In this document: positions 22,832 to 32,172 of the stretch, in pieces | How the letters are laid out: every line of letters starts with the position of its first letter | How positions within the stretch are numbered: position 1 is the first letter of the stretch | Origin: Leguminivora glycinivorella | Taxonomy: Eukaryota; Arthropoda; Insecta; Lepidoptera; Tortricidae | DNA: 64,000 nt | NCBI RefSeq assembly: GCF_023078275.1 | Contig: NC_062978.1 | Coordinates: 10,306,585 to 10,370,584 of the forward strand | Reading direction: 5' to 3' | Notes under the pieces: model-generated | Databases searched by the model: none | What the model was told of the DNA's origin: nothing | Seen by the model: only the letters and a program-made list of their open reading frames with translations | Position numbers and translations under genes: made by a program

Positions 22832-23030
22832 ACATACTAGCTTTTGCCCGCGGCTTCGCTCGCTTTAGAAAGAGACAAAAAGTAGGCTATGTCACTCTCC
22901 ATCCCTTCAACTATCTCCACCTAATAAATCACGTCAATTCGTCGCTCCGTTTTGCCGTGAAAAACGGACAAACAAACAGACGCACACACTTTCCCATTTA
23001 TAATATTGGTATGGATACCGTCCTATCATA
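22832..23030 (-). repeat. Dispersed repeat D copy 2
   Basis: Complement of the 60655-60846 block, with gcttttgcccgcggcttcgc at its start and actttcccatttataatatt at its end. Known to me as one of the commonest short repeats in lepidopteran DNA. Confidence 0.65.
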
Positions 23031-23329
23031 CAACCATTTTACTGTGATCCAATCTTTGTCAAATTTTTTTCATTGTACTTTTCAATAACCATAACAAAAT
23101 CCGTATTCACTTCATAGCCCAATCAATAAACCCCAAGGGTTAAAACTCAACGACATGTCAGGTGTCAAAGATTTCGTATAAAAACGCAGGAAACCGTTAT
23201 CAGGCGGCTTTTCCGGACCATTGGCGGTGCGACGATGACGCGTGAAAAACGCCTGACAGCGTTGCACTTATTACTTTTTTAAACGTGTGAGAGGGCTTTG
23301 ACTTGAGTGGTGTTACCTGTGACATAGTA

Positions 23330-23749
23330 TATGTACCTATATAAAGTTGATATTGTGATAATGCCATCAGCGTGTGGCTACGCGCATCTTTTACTCTGAG
23401 CTTGAGGAAGGCAAGCGGAAACAGGGCGGCCAATTCCTCAGGTACAAGGATGTGCTTAAACGGCACATGAAAAAATGTCGTATAGAGCCCTCACGATGGG
23501 AACAGCAGGCAGCCGTACGCACTGAATGGCGGAGTAAAATAAATACTACGGTAATGGACTTCGAACATCAACGGCGCTCAGAGCTAGATTCCAAGCGCGA
23601 TGAAATAAAAGCCCGACCACCTGCGGCAATAATATAACTATATTAATGGTGTGCTCACGTGTCCGCAGTGTCCACGAACATTTGCCAACAAGATCGGCTA
23701 CGTCAGCCATTGGCGAGCACACCTGAGACAGCAACGAACTTGAAAGCAG
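23330..23749 (+). pseudogene. LINE ORF2 C-terminal remnant with C2H2 finger
   Basis: The frame from about 23374 reads RIFYSELEEGKRKQGGQF, then RYKDVLKRHMKKC and W-EQQAAVRTEWRS, followed by an Arg/Lys-rich stretch. After a stop at 23635 and a frame change it continues TCPQCPRTF with H...H spacing fitting one C2H2 zinc finger (23660-23722), then a stop. This order is the familiar C-terminal tail of a group of arthropod non-LTR retrotransposon polymerases. The upstream RT domain is missing. Confidence 0.6.
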
Positions 23750-23822
23750 TCGCCGTGGCCGTATCGGCCGTGGAGTCATTATTATCATTATTGTGATAAT
23801 AAGTGTTAATAATTTTGTATTA

Positions 23823-23880
23823 GCGATGTCAAAGACCGGACAAAGTGGAGAACATTGAGACGGAATGCGGACCCTGGTAC
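23823..23880 (+). pseudogene. LINE ORF2 tail fragment 1
   Basis: Translates as DVKDRTKWRTLRRNADPW, a short tail resembling the end of LINE polymerases (D..DR..W R.L.R.AD). It is paralleled by the fragment at 24020. Confidence 0.4.
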
Positions 23881-24019
23881 TAGGCTGGGAAAACGCTAGG
23901 TTGAGGCAGATTTATATCAAAGCTAGCTGAGCAGGATAATAATTATTGCAGATATCGACCGTATCAAGTTTAGTTATGCCAATAAAATAATAGGTATTTG
24001 AGAACAATCTCTCACCTCA

Positions 24020-24078
24020 GGATGCCGAAAACCGGGCAAAGCGGAGAAGGCTGAGTAAGAATGCGGACCTGGAAGAAG
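24020..24078 (+). pseudogene. LINE ORF2 tail fragment 2
   Basis: Translates as DAENRAKRRRLSKNADLE, homologous to the fragment at 23823, so two truncated copies of one LINE tail sit about 200 bases apart. Confidence 0.4.
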
Positions 24079-24100
24079 ATATTAAACTATTAGAAATGTT

Positions 24101-24130
24101 GAAATGAAATGAAATGAAATGAAATGAAAT
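24101..24130 (-). repeat. LINE 3' tail, six GAAAT units
   Basis: Six tandem GAAAT on the plus strand, reading as ATTTC repeats at the element's 3' end. A related GAAAT/GAAAAT-type tail ends the copy at 32173. Confidence 0.8.
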
Positions 24131-25326
24131 ATTTATTTTCCAAGTAGGCATATTACAATGCGCTTATGAACGTCAAATAAAACTACGCCGGCTCTAACCC
24201 TACGCCTCAGCCTCGAGAAGATTTCAGTCCCCCCTCAGTTTGAGGAGGGTATCCACTATGGGACCGGCAAGAAACTCGGCGGGCCACTTCTTTTCAAAAC
24301 ATTACATCTTATAATTAACATGCATTAAAAAAAAAAAAAAACAAGATACAATTTAATAAGCAAAAGTATTCATAAAAAAAAAAATATTAACACAAGAAAT
24401 TATACAAAGTACAAAGCTATTATGATTATTAATAAGAGATGTTAGAGATGTATAGAGTCTCTAAGTGTCAAAGTACATCTAAAAAAATTATACATGAAGA
24501 AAAAAACGAATAACTAAAATAACTTTAGAGTTGTAAAAGACTCTTGTTGTCTTAAGCAAAGGAAAAAAAAATATATATATATACTTAATCTACTTTTTTC
24601 CTTGGAGATGTATATGGTCTCCAAGAGTCAGAAAGAAAAATAAACAAACAAGGACCGAACAGAGTGCCTCAACGTAATCTCATTCAAAATTAATGTTACA
24701 TAGAATAGCATAGCCCCTATTAGCTGAAACAGACCGGTCTTCACAAACAGCACCCGTTCACGAATATGGCGCGCATCTCAGCCATCGCCTCCCTCAACCT
24801 TCATTCGGGAAGGTGGCGACCCGATCAACGACGTCAGCGTAAGCAAAGACTTTTAGCGAGCATGACATGTTCAAGCTGTCCGGGCTGTATTAAATATTCC
24901 AATAATAAGTGAATACGGTATACCTAGATGTAAGACACAACATTCCGTGCTTGTATGTTACATAGTTTAAATTGACTTAATTGAAAACAAGATCTTGGGA
25001 GATGTAAAAGGTCCCCACAGTCAATTATAATTAATGGGATATAATAAAAAATGAAAATTTGGAGGTGTAAAGGTTCTCCAAGTGTCAAAAGAACTAGAAA
25101 TAGAAAAAAAAAATGCGTATGAAATACAAATTTCACGTCAAGAGACTGTTAAGCTAGCTATCTCCAACTAATTCTACAGAATACATAACTAGTATGTACT
25201 CATCAAGTCAATATATATATATACCAAATTATAATTATACAATAATAAGGATCAATAATTTAAACAGCCAGTAGCAACAGCGCCTTAAGCATGACACAAT
25301 GTCTCCCCGGGACACTGCTAGCAAAA

Positions 25327-28311
25327 CTATGACAGATTTTGAGCCTGGATAGTCGGCCATGGTGTAGTATCTCCCAGGTAATCATCAATTTTGTAGTACC
25401 CCTTTTTGAGAAGTGCACTTTTTATGTACTTCTTGAATGAAGTAAAGGGCAGATCCCATGCCTCTAAGGGTACTTTATTATAAAATGTTACACAGTTTCC
25501 CAGGAACGATTTCTTCACTTTCTGTAGACGAAACTTGGAAACCGCTAGCTTATGTTTGTTCCGTGTATTATAACTATGAATATCTGACAGTTTCTTAAAG
25601 GACTCTATATTCTTATGAGTATACATTATCACATCTAGTATGTATTGTGAAGCTACTGTAAGGATGTCTATCTCCTTAAAGCGTTCCTTCAGTGAGTCAC
25701 GTGACGCCATGTTGTAGATAGATCGTATTGCCCGTTTCTGGAGAACGAAGATGGTTTGAATATCTGCTGCTTTTCCCCAGGCCAATATGCCGTAAGACAT
25801 AACACTATGAAAGTAACTGAAATAAACTAGGCGAGCTGTCTCCACATCAGTTAATTGCCTAATTCTCCTTACGGCATACGCGGCAGAGCTCAACCTTTTT
25901 GCTAGGGCAGATATATGAGGACCCCATTGCAGATTGCAATCTAAAGTAAGACCAAGAAAGAGCGTATTCTCGACAAGGTCCAGGTTTTCGCCATTCAGCG
26001 TGATGGTAGTATCTGTCTTCCTTACATTGGGTAAAGAGAATTTAACACATTTCGTCTTCTTGGCATTAAGGAGCAAGTTATTTGCTGTAAACCATTCTAG
26101 CACCTCCTTCAAAGTTTCATTCACATGGCTATAGTCACTCAGTTGCCTATCAACTTTGAAAATTAGTGAAGTATCATCAGCAAATAAGACTATCTCACAT
26201 TTGTTCTTTACAAGACATGGCAAATCATTTATATACACAAGGAAAAGAAAAGGTCCCAGAATAGAACCCTGTGGTACTCCAAGCTTTACAGTTGTACCGT
26301 TAGATTCAGTACCATTTACAACCACTTTCTGGGTTCTTTCGTTTAAGTAAGATTCAACAAGCTGTAAAGCTTTAGAGGATAGACCGTAGTGCTTCAGCTT
26401 GTGTAGTAGTGTGTCGTGCTCCACACAATCGAAAGCTTTGGAGAGATCGCAGAAAATACCGATAGCATCTAACGAGAGTTCCCAGGCATCGTATATGTGC
26501 TTGATTAGCACAGAAGCAGCATCTGTCGTCGAACGACCTCGTGTAAAACCAAATTGCTGATGCTGAAGTAATCCATTCGTGTTAAAATGTCGAAGCAACT
26601 GGTTCAATATAATTTTCTCAAACACTTTGCTGAGAACTGGAAGTATTGAAATTGGTCTAAAATTTCCAAGGTCATCCTTGCTGCCTGATTTAAACAGAGG
26701 AATAACCTTACTATACTTCATCAGATTGGGAAACACACATTCCCTAACACAAGCGTTAAACACATCGGCTAGATAAGGTGCCACGACGTCAATAATTGAA
26801 TACACGACTTTCACAGATATCCCCCAAATGTCCTCACTGTTTTTAACTTTTAAGGACTTGAAAGTTTTAATAATCTCTTCGGGGTCAGTAAATTGGAAAT
26901 ATAATTCCATGCTGCATTTCTTAACATTGTAATTGTCCAAGTAGAGACCTGCCTTAACTACAGAGGAGTTTAAATTCCGTGTAGTATCAGTGGCTATGTT
27001 GGTGAAAAAGTGTTGAAAGGCGCCAGCAACATCGTCGTCTGCAGACAATACTTGGTCTTGAACTTTTAGTGTGTAATGGCCATTACGGGGTTTCGTCTTC
27101 CCGGTTTCAGCGTTTATCATATTCCAGGTAGCTTTTATTTTATTGTCTGCCGACCTGACCTTCTTGCTTAAGAATGCAGACTTAGCCGCGGCGCAAACTT
27201 TCTTAAACACTTTTGAATACCTCCTTACATATTCAGTGAAATTTTCATCGTGGTTAAAATTCCTCAATTCATACAGGTCATACAATCTCTTCCTGCTTCT
27301 GTGGATACCGACGGTGGCCCAGTCACTAAACTTTGACTTCAATTGGCCTTGCTGTACAGTCTTCGTCTTAAAAATATTCTTGTGGACGTCGTGGATGACA
27401 CTCGACAGTTCCCCGTATAATGTATCAGGATCTTGCTTGCTTATACCTGTCAAAGTAGGTACCTGCGATATAATAGATTCTCTAAATTTATCCATTCGGC
27501 TAGCAGTGATAGGCCTATACGTAATCGCTTGCTGTTGTTTTACAATGTTGACTTGGAAATAAGCTTTCTGACCACAGTGATCAGAGCTGAAACAACTAAA
27601 GACATCTTTCTTTTCAACTTCACAATTACAGAATATATTATCCAAACAAGTCGCCGTACTGGCTGTAATTCTTGTGGGCTCGTGGAAAAGCGGAAACAAG
27701 TCAAAAGACTGAAAAAGATTTAAGAATCTAACTGTGTGTCCATGCGTGGGATCTAGTATATTAACATTAAAGTCCCCACAAATTATTATCTTCTTACTGC
27801 TAACAAACACTCGTCTCAACGCATCTTCCATGACAGACTCAAAAACGCTAAAATCCGCCGAAGGTGGTCTGTAGACGCACATTATAATGTGATCCTCCAA
27901 TTCTATACATGATATTTCTATAGTTCGCTCAGTAGAAAGTTTAACTATGTCATTTCTTTCTTTACATTTAAATTTATTTTTTACTATAATCAATGATCCC
28001 CCGTGAATGGCGGACTTTCTACTGAACGAGCTAATTATGTCATAATTACAGATATTAAATACTAATAATTCATATTCTTTGAGCCAGTGCTCCGTAACGC
28101 ACATGACATCAATATCTTGTGATTCTAAGAAAAGAACCACCTCTAACTCTTTGCTGGAGAAGCCCTGTAGGTTTTGGTGAACTAACCTAAGCTCACGGGG
28201 CCTCTCCGCTGTCTCAGCCGTCAGTTTAAATGCTGTGGGCGGCCCGCGGGGGAGGCTGCGCACGCGCCGGCGCTCGCCGCGCGGCCGGCACCGTTGCCAC
28301 TGGCCGAAATG
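25327..28311 (-). CDS. LINE ORF2: endonuclease and reverse transcriptase
   Basis: The frame runs from the codon after a TGA (28314-28312) to the stop at 25327; the segment from the GTG at 28263 gives 978 residues. Numbered from that GTG, the endonuclease occupies about 28-232: HQNLQGF, CVTEHWL, YRPPS, CGDFNVNIL, LDNIF and SDHCGQ. The reverse transcriptase occupies about 480-740: FRPISILPVLSKVFEK, FCDLSKAFDCVEHD, GVPQGSILGPFLF and the catalytic FADD near 694. The tail ends with RNKHKLAVSKFR..KVKKSFLGNCV..YNKVP. No ATG precedes the endonuclease core in this frame, so it must be made as part of a longer protein or from a non-ATG start. All catalytic blocks appear present, but the element's 5' end is lost. 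It nicks target DNA and copies the element RNA in place. Confidence 0.9.
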   Translation of the reverse strand, partial: HFGQWQRCRPRGERRRVRSLPRGPPTAFKLTAETAERPRELRLVHQNLQGFSSKELEVVLFLESQDIDVMCVTEHWLKEYELLVFNICNYDIISSFSRKSAIHGGSLIIVKNKFKCKERNDIVKLSTERTIEISCIELEDHIIMCVYRPPSADFSVFESVMEDALRRVFVSSKKIIICGDFNVNILDPTHGHTVRFLNLFQSFDLFPLFHEPTRITASTATCLDNIFCNCEVEKKDVFSCFSSDHCGQKAYFQVNIVKQQQAITYRPITASRMDKFRESIISQVPTLTGISKQDPDTLYGELSSVIHDVHKNIFKTKTVQQGQLKSKFSDWATVGIHRSRKRLYDLYELRNFNHDENFTEYVRRYSKVFKKVCAAAKSAFLSKKVRSADNKIKATWNMINAETGKTKPRNGHYTLKVQDQVLSADDDVAGAFQHFFTNIATDTTRNLNSSVVKAGLYLDNYNVKKCSMELYFQFTDPEEIIKTFKSLKVKNSEDIWGISVKVVYSIIDVVAPYLADVFNACVRECVFPNLMKYSKVIPLFKSGSKDDLGNFRPISILPVLSKVFEKIILNQLLRHFNTNGLLQHQQFGFTRGRSTTDAASVLIKHIYDAWELSLDAIGIFCDLSKAFDCVEHDTLLHKLKHYGLSSKALQLVESYLNERTQKVVVNGTESNGTTVKLGVPQGSILGPFLFLVYINDLPCLVKNKCEIVLFADDTSLIFKVDRQLSDYSHVNETLKEVLEWFTANNLLLNAKKTKCVKFSLPNVRKTDTTITLNGENLDLVENTLFLGLTLDCNLQWGPHISALAKRLSSAAYAVRRIRQLTDVETARLVYFSYFHSVMSYGILAWGKAADIQTIFVLQKRAIRSIYNMASRDSLKERFKEIDILTVASQYILDVIMYTHKNIESFKKLSDIHSYNTRNKHKLAVSKFRLQKVKKSFLGNCVTFYNKVPLEAWDLPFTSFKKYIKSALLKKGYYKIDDYLGDTTPWPTIQAQNLS

Positions 28312-29799
28312 TCAAAAAACCCCGGTTCTACGTTGTAAGCTAGTAATTTCGCTAAAACGGTAATTATTTCTTTTATACATAATGTTCAGATCAATAAAAT
28401 GGTAAGCGCTTTCGTAACAAGTCGCATTGTACAACATGGAATTTAACTCCGACACTCTAACGTTGTGCTCATGGGAAACAGAGTCGGAATACGGAAAAGA
28501 GCATAAAATAATTTTATAAATTCCATGTCGCTCAATGTCGGACAGCGTGCGTATGAGGGATCCCACGTGAGATCTCTTCACACCCACACTATCGCCGAGG
28601 TGTATAATCAGAGTGGTGCCACTGTCAAACTTGTCCTTCGCCAGGCGGCGCACGAACGATTCGACGGAGGCACCACGCAAACACACATTTGTTACACTTT
28701 GCCGGAGACATTCACCCAGCAGCACGCCGAGGCCGGCCCCGATCGCGTCAGAATAGATGACCGTCGACCGCGGAGGGTCCCGGCTCCGCGCGCGCGGAGC
28801 GCCGGGCGCAGGGGCGGGCGCCGCGCTCGACGCGCGCGCCGGCGACGGGGCCGGCGGCCGAGGCTCAGGCTCGACGGTCAGCCGCTCCAGAGCCAGCCGC
28901 AGGAGGCTCGACGGTGTCGGGGCCGGCGACCGAGGCTCAGGCTCGACGGTCAGCCGCTCGAGAGCCAGCCGCAGGAGGCTCGGCGGCGACGGAGCCGGCG
29001 CGGCGACGGCGGGGCTCGGCGGGACAGGGCGGCGGGCGGCGGGCTCGGGCTCGGGCGCGGGCGCGGGGCTCGGGCGCGGCGCGAACAAGGCACGCAGCGC
29101 GGGCGACCCCGGCGCCGCCAGCGCGGCACGGAGCGCCGGCGAGTGCGGCGCGGCGGGGCGCCGCCGAGCAGGCGCAGGCGAGTCCATGCACACCGGGTAC
29201 CCGCTCGATGGATCTAGAACATTATTCATAAAAGATATGTACTCGTGTAATGCTTTACTTGTCAGTTCATATCTATTATTCAGGTCTTTCAGTTTTGATT
29301 CTAATTTGTACAATTCATCGGAGCGACTGTTCAACTCCTGTGCTGTCAGGTCGAGTCGGTGTTGACAATTTAGAAGTTCATCGCTTAAGGCGACACTGTT
29401 ACATCTGGACTGTATTGTCTTAAACATAGAATTTTGTCGTTTAACTAAAAGCTTTGATTTCTTTATAAATTTGCTTAACTTTAAGTATTTTTTAATTTTA
29501 TTTGACCCCTTCAATGTCACTCTGGGATCACTGCCGCCCTCTAAGTGCACAGACTCCTTTAAATCTACATGGTCCTTCATTGGGGAGCACAGTGCACTGT
29601 CATGAACCACATCTAAATCGAAGCTATTAAATTCAGCAAATATACTTAAATTGTTTTCAGCCGGAGCGGAGTTCCCGGAGCAATACTTGCAATACCGTTT
29701 TGAATCCGACTCCTGCAGTTGCTGCTCGAGGTCCCGGATGCGTTGTAATGCCTGCTCATGTATCTCTTGGCAATGCTGGAACCTTTCTACGACTACTGT
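28312..29799 (-). CDS. LINE ORF1, 5'-truncated: coiled coil, Pro/Ala linker, esterase-like
   Basis: Same frame as ORF2. From the truncated edge: VERFQHCQEI...RIRDLEQQLQ, a coiled-coil-like run, then CKYC, a Lys-rich segment, a second coiled coil (about LNSRSDELYKLESKLKDLN), a Pro/Ala/Arg-rich linker with two copies of LLRLALERLTVEPEPR, and a C-terminal domain with VIYSDAIGAGLG, LIIHLGDS, ILCSFPYSDS and HFIDLN. The last part resembles the SGNH-type esterase domains of CR1-group ORF1 proteins, but the position expected for the nucleophilic Ser (GDS/SDS) is Ala here. It ends at TGA 28314-28312. The likely role is RNA binding and RNP assembly. The ATG is missing through truncation. Confidence 0.7.
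   Translation of the reverse strand, partial: TVVVERFQHCQEIHEQALQRIRDLEQQLQESDSKRYCKYCSGNSAPAENNLSIFAEFNSFDLDVVHDSALCSPMKDHVDLKESVHLEGGSDPRVTLKGSNKIKKYLKLSKFIKKSKLLVKRQNSMFKTIQSRCNSVALSDELLNCQHRLDLTAQELNSRSDELYKLESKLKDLNNRYELTSKALHEYISFMNNVLDPSSGYPVCMDSPAPARRRPAAPHSPALRAALAAPGSPALRALFAPRPSPAPAPEPEPAARRPVPPSPAVAAPAPSPPSLLRLALERLTVEPEPRSPAPTPSSLLRLALERLTVEPEPRPPAPSPARASSAAPAPAPGAPRARSRDPPRSTVIYSDAIGAGLGVLLGECLRQSVTNVCLRGASVESFVRRLAKDKFDSGTTLIIHLGDSVGVKRSHVGSLIRTLSDIERHGIYKIILCSFPYSDSVSHEHNVRVSELNSMLYNATCYESAYHFIDLNIMYKRNNYRFSEITSLQRRTGVF
28740..29195 (-). other. GC-rich coding linker in LINE ORF1
   Basis: Strongly G+C-rich block in an AT-rich window, encoding Pro/Ala/Arg-rich sequence with a tandem repeat unit of about 29 residues. 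Both strands appear open over parts of it because stop codons are rare at this composition. Confidence 0.8.
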
Positions 29800-29802
29800 T
29801 CA

Positions 29803-30109
29803 TAAGTATATGTATGAAAGACGCCGACAATAAGAAGCCGTTTGTGTGTATGTGTGTGTGTGTGTTTTTCTAATTTCTACAACTTAAATAGGTATTTAGA
29901 TACTCAGCTACTCACTAGTCGTTGCAATATACGTTATATGTTTGTTACGGAGGTTTAATAAATAGAACAATTGTATTTAAATTGCGGGCTGTCGGCGTTT
30001 AGGTCGAGTTTATACAAATTGTAATAATAGACTACTCGTCAGTAATAAACCTACATATATTAAAATACATAATCTTCTAACTAGCATAAAATCTGAAAGT
30101 TGGGTCTAT
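29803..30109. other. Flank of LINE with short TG microsatellite
   Basis: A (TG)n run lies at about 29841-29864; otherwise nothing recognised apart from a trace of MITE family E near 29980. Confidence 0.45.
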
Positions 30110-30308
30110 ATTAATTCGCATAACTGAATACTCCTAATATGAATTGGCATACCGTTTATTACGCATAACGTTTAATACGCACATCATTATTTCGCATAAC
30201 AGATTTCGTATAATGCTAATGCGCATAATGTAAATTGTTATAACGATGAATTGGTATAAGTATAATAAGCATAACTTTGTTTCGTAGAATGTTTAAATGG
30301 CATACAAG
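30110..30308 (-). repeat. Degenerate minisatellite, CGCATAA motif
   Basis: Variants of cgcataac recur roughly every 15-20 bases (for example from 30117, 30161, 30197 and 30220), separated by attaatt/gaattgg-like spacers. The same motif runs on the other strand at 33583-33740. Confidence 0.6.
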
Positions 30309-30794
30309 AAAATTATATTTTCATCACACTAACGGGTAACGGCTTAGTTTTCTGTTTGAAAACAGATAGCAAAATTGCATTTTATCCACAAGAGTGCAAA
30401 GTAATTTCATACAAATTTTAACTTGATGTCTTAAGCTAGCTGATAGAATTTTACCTATAAATGATGATTTTGAATCATAAATATTGAAGAAATCGATGGA
30501 TTTCATTTAGTTTGATGTTTTATAGTCAGTATTTTGTTCGTGTTGGGGTGGTGAAAAATTTGGTTTTCAAACTCGGTGGCAATGTTTAACGTGCCGTACG
30601 AAGGTTAATGTGCCTTGAAACCCTCGCAACGCTCAAGATTCCACTTTTTGAACCACTCGCTACGCTTGTGGTTCAATATTGGAATTTTCCGCTTGCTCGG
30701 GTATCAGTATCGGCACGTGCGATCAGCGAAAATCTGAACGATGACATAATATTATTTTTCTACTCCCGTACTGTTATTCGTGAGTAACAAGGTC
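30309..30794. other. Sequence with a dispersed repeat at 30560-30715
   Basis: 30560-30715 contains ctcgcaacgctcaagattcc and actcgctacgcttgtggttc, a palindrome-rich block common in Lepidoptera. The rest is unrecognised. Confidence 0.45.
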
Positions 30795-30932
30795 GTACAG
30801 TCAAGTGTAAAAATATGGGTGCGTACAACTTATCAAAAATATGTCCCATAGCACTTTATGTCGGCGGAATAAGGTCTCGGTACATATTTTTGAGCGGATA
30901 AAATCGATACGTATTTTTGCACTTGACTGTAC
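30795..30932. mobile_element. MITE with mariner-like ends
   Basis: gtacagtcaagtgtaaaaat at the left and its near complement gtatttttgcacttgactgtac at the right bound 138 bp. TA flanking a CAGTCAAGTG start is typical of Tc1/mariner-derived elements (TA target). Non-coding. Confidence 0.65.
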
Positions 30933-31504
30933 ATAGAACTTTAAAACCCTACATAAAAGATGTCAGGACAAGTCTATCTAGTCTATACCCTGAAAACATT
31001 TTGTAGCAGTAGCACGATATAGATGTTAAAGTTCTATAAAACATTGCTACCAACTTAACAAACCACTCACTTCATCGTAGAAAATTAAAATATTGTATGA
31101 AATCGAATTAAAATGTATGAGAACTCGATTCGACGCGGCTCGATTCGTCTTAGTGGCCAGTATTCAGAGAACCATACCATAGATAGTTTTATTTTCATGT
31201 TTGCACTCAAACTGCATATTCAAAATGGTAGGTGGTTGGTCCACTAGATAGCTAAGATGACTTAAAGTAGGTATTTGTTGAATTTATAATTTTCTTTCAA
31301 AGTAAGTGCTGGGTCGTAGAAAAAGTATTGTAAGCAACGGTGTTTAACTGAGTCAAAAAATGCTCGTGGCGTCTTTATTAACAATTTTCGGCTACGCCTC
31401 AAATTGTCACCCACGCCACTCACCTTTTTTGACCTCTTTTAACCACCAGTTGCATAAAATACTATTAAATACTATCCATTTTCAATTTCTTTAGTAAGGT
31501 ACCT
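30933..31504. other. Sequence with nothing firmly recognised
   Basis: The interval around 31320-31445 resembles a common lepidopteran repeat (ttttcggctacgcctcaaat) but its limits are unclear. Confidence 0.35.
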
Positions 31505-31859
31505 ACAGCGGGGCAAATCTAGACTAAAAGACAATTGTAACTAATCCATTTTTTCCATTATTACACTATTTCCATTATCCCATTATTACATGTACCCAAC
31601 TACCCACTGAACACGCTTACTACATAACTGGTAGACACTATTTTCTGAAAAACACTTATGAAAAACGAAAAAACTTAATAAGTAATGTATAAATAAAATA
31701 AAGACTCCTTAACTCAAATAATCTTTTTAATTTAAGATTAGCAGATAAGTTCATATGTTTCTTAAAAATAAACAGTTTTTTTAATAATGCAAACATTGTA
31801 AAACATGGAAGAAATTGACCAGTTACATTTGCCCCCCACTCGAGCTTTGCCCCGCTGTA
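31505..31859. mobile_element. TIR element with acagcggggcaaa ends
   Basis: acagcggggcaaa near 31505 and its complement tttgccccgctgt near 31845-31857 face each other. A second gggggcaaatgtaac-like block sits just inside the right end. Ends preceded by a T suggest a TA-target element. About 355 bp, AT-rich and non-coding. Confidence 0.5.
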
Positions 31860-31879
31860 CCTTTTTTTAATTTCATTAT

Positions 31880-32172
31880 CAGATTTTTAGTTTTTAATCA
31901 TGAATCTATTTGTCTTTAATTTCAAAAATTCATATATCGATATTATACATCGTGTCTACCGTTTTTTGCAGTTATTCAGTGTGATACGAAAATTTAAGTT
32001 TTTTTTTTAAATCTTACATTTTTTTTCCAATTTTTTTCAATATTTTTTTTAAGTTACATAAAGCAATACCTTTCAATTGAAATATGTTTTGTCAAAATCG
32101 GACGACGTACAAAAAAATTAGATTTTTTTTCGGTTTTCGTAACAGACCTCGCTACGCTCGTCGTCCTAAGGG
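31880..32172. repeat. Dispersed repeat F copy 1
   Basis: Shares catatatcga.att.tacat, gttattcagtg, acataaagcaatacctttca, ttttgtcaaaatcggacga and ctcgctacgctcg with 33104-33412, in the same order and orientation. Function unknown. Confidence 0.6.

Larger units (their letters stand above)
24101..29799 (-). mobile_element. CR1-group LINE, 5'-truncated
   Basis: Minus-strand non-LTR retrotransposon: (GAAAT)6 at 24101-24130 is its 3' tail, a 1.2-kb 3' UTR follows, then the polymerase frame and the ORF1 frame. The ORF1 frame has no ATG at its start and meets a stop at 29800-29802, where similarity to a coiled coil ends, so the 5' end is truncated. Coiled-coil/esterase-like ORF1, apurinic-type endonuclease plus RT, and a short tandem-repeat tail rather than poly-A suggest the CR1/Jockey group; the exact clade is not settled. 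No clear target duplication was seen. Confidence 0.85.

Noticed and set aside
28525..29365. Long Arg/Gly/Ala-rich plus-strand frames opposite LINE ORF1
   Set aside because: They arise because the GC-rich linker has few stop codons on either strand; the minus-strand frame has the coiled coil, linker and esterase-like order expected of ORF1.
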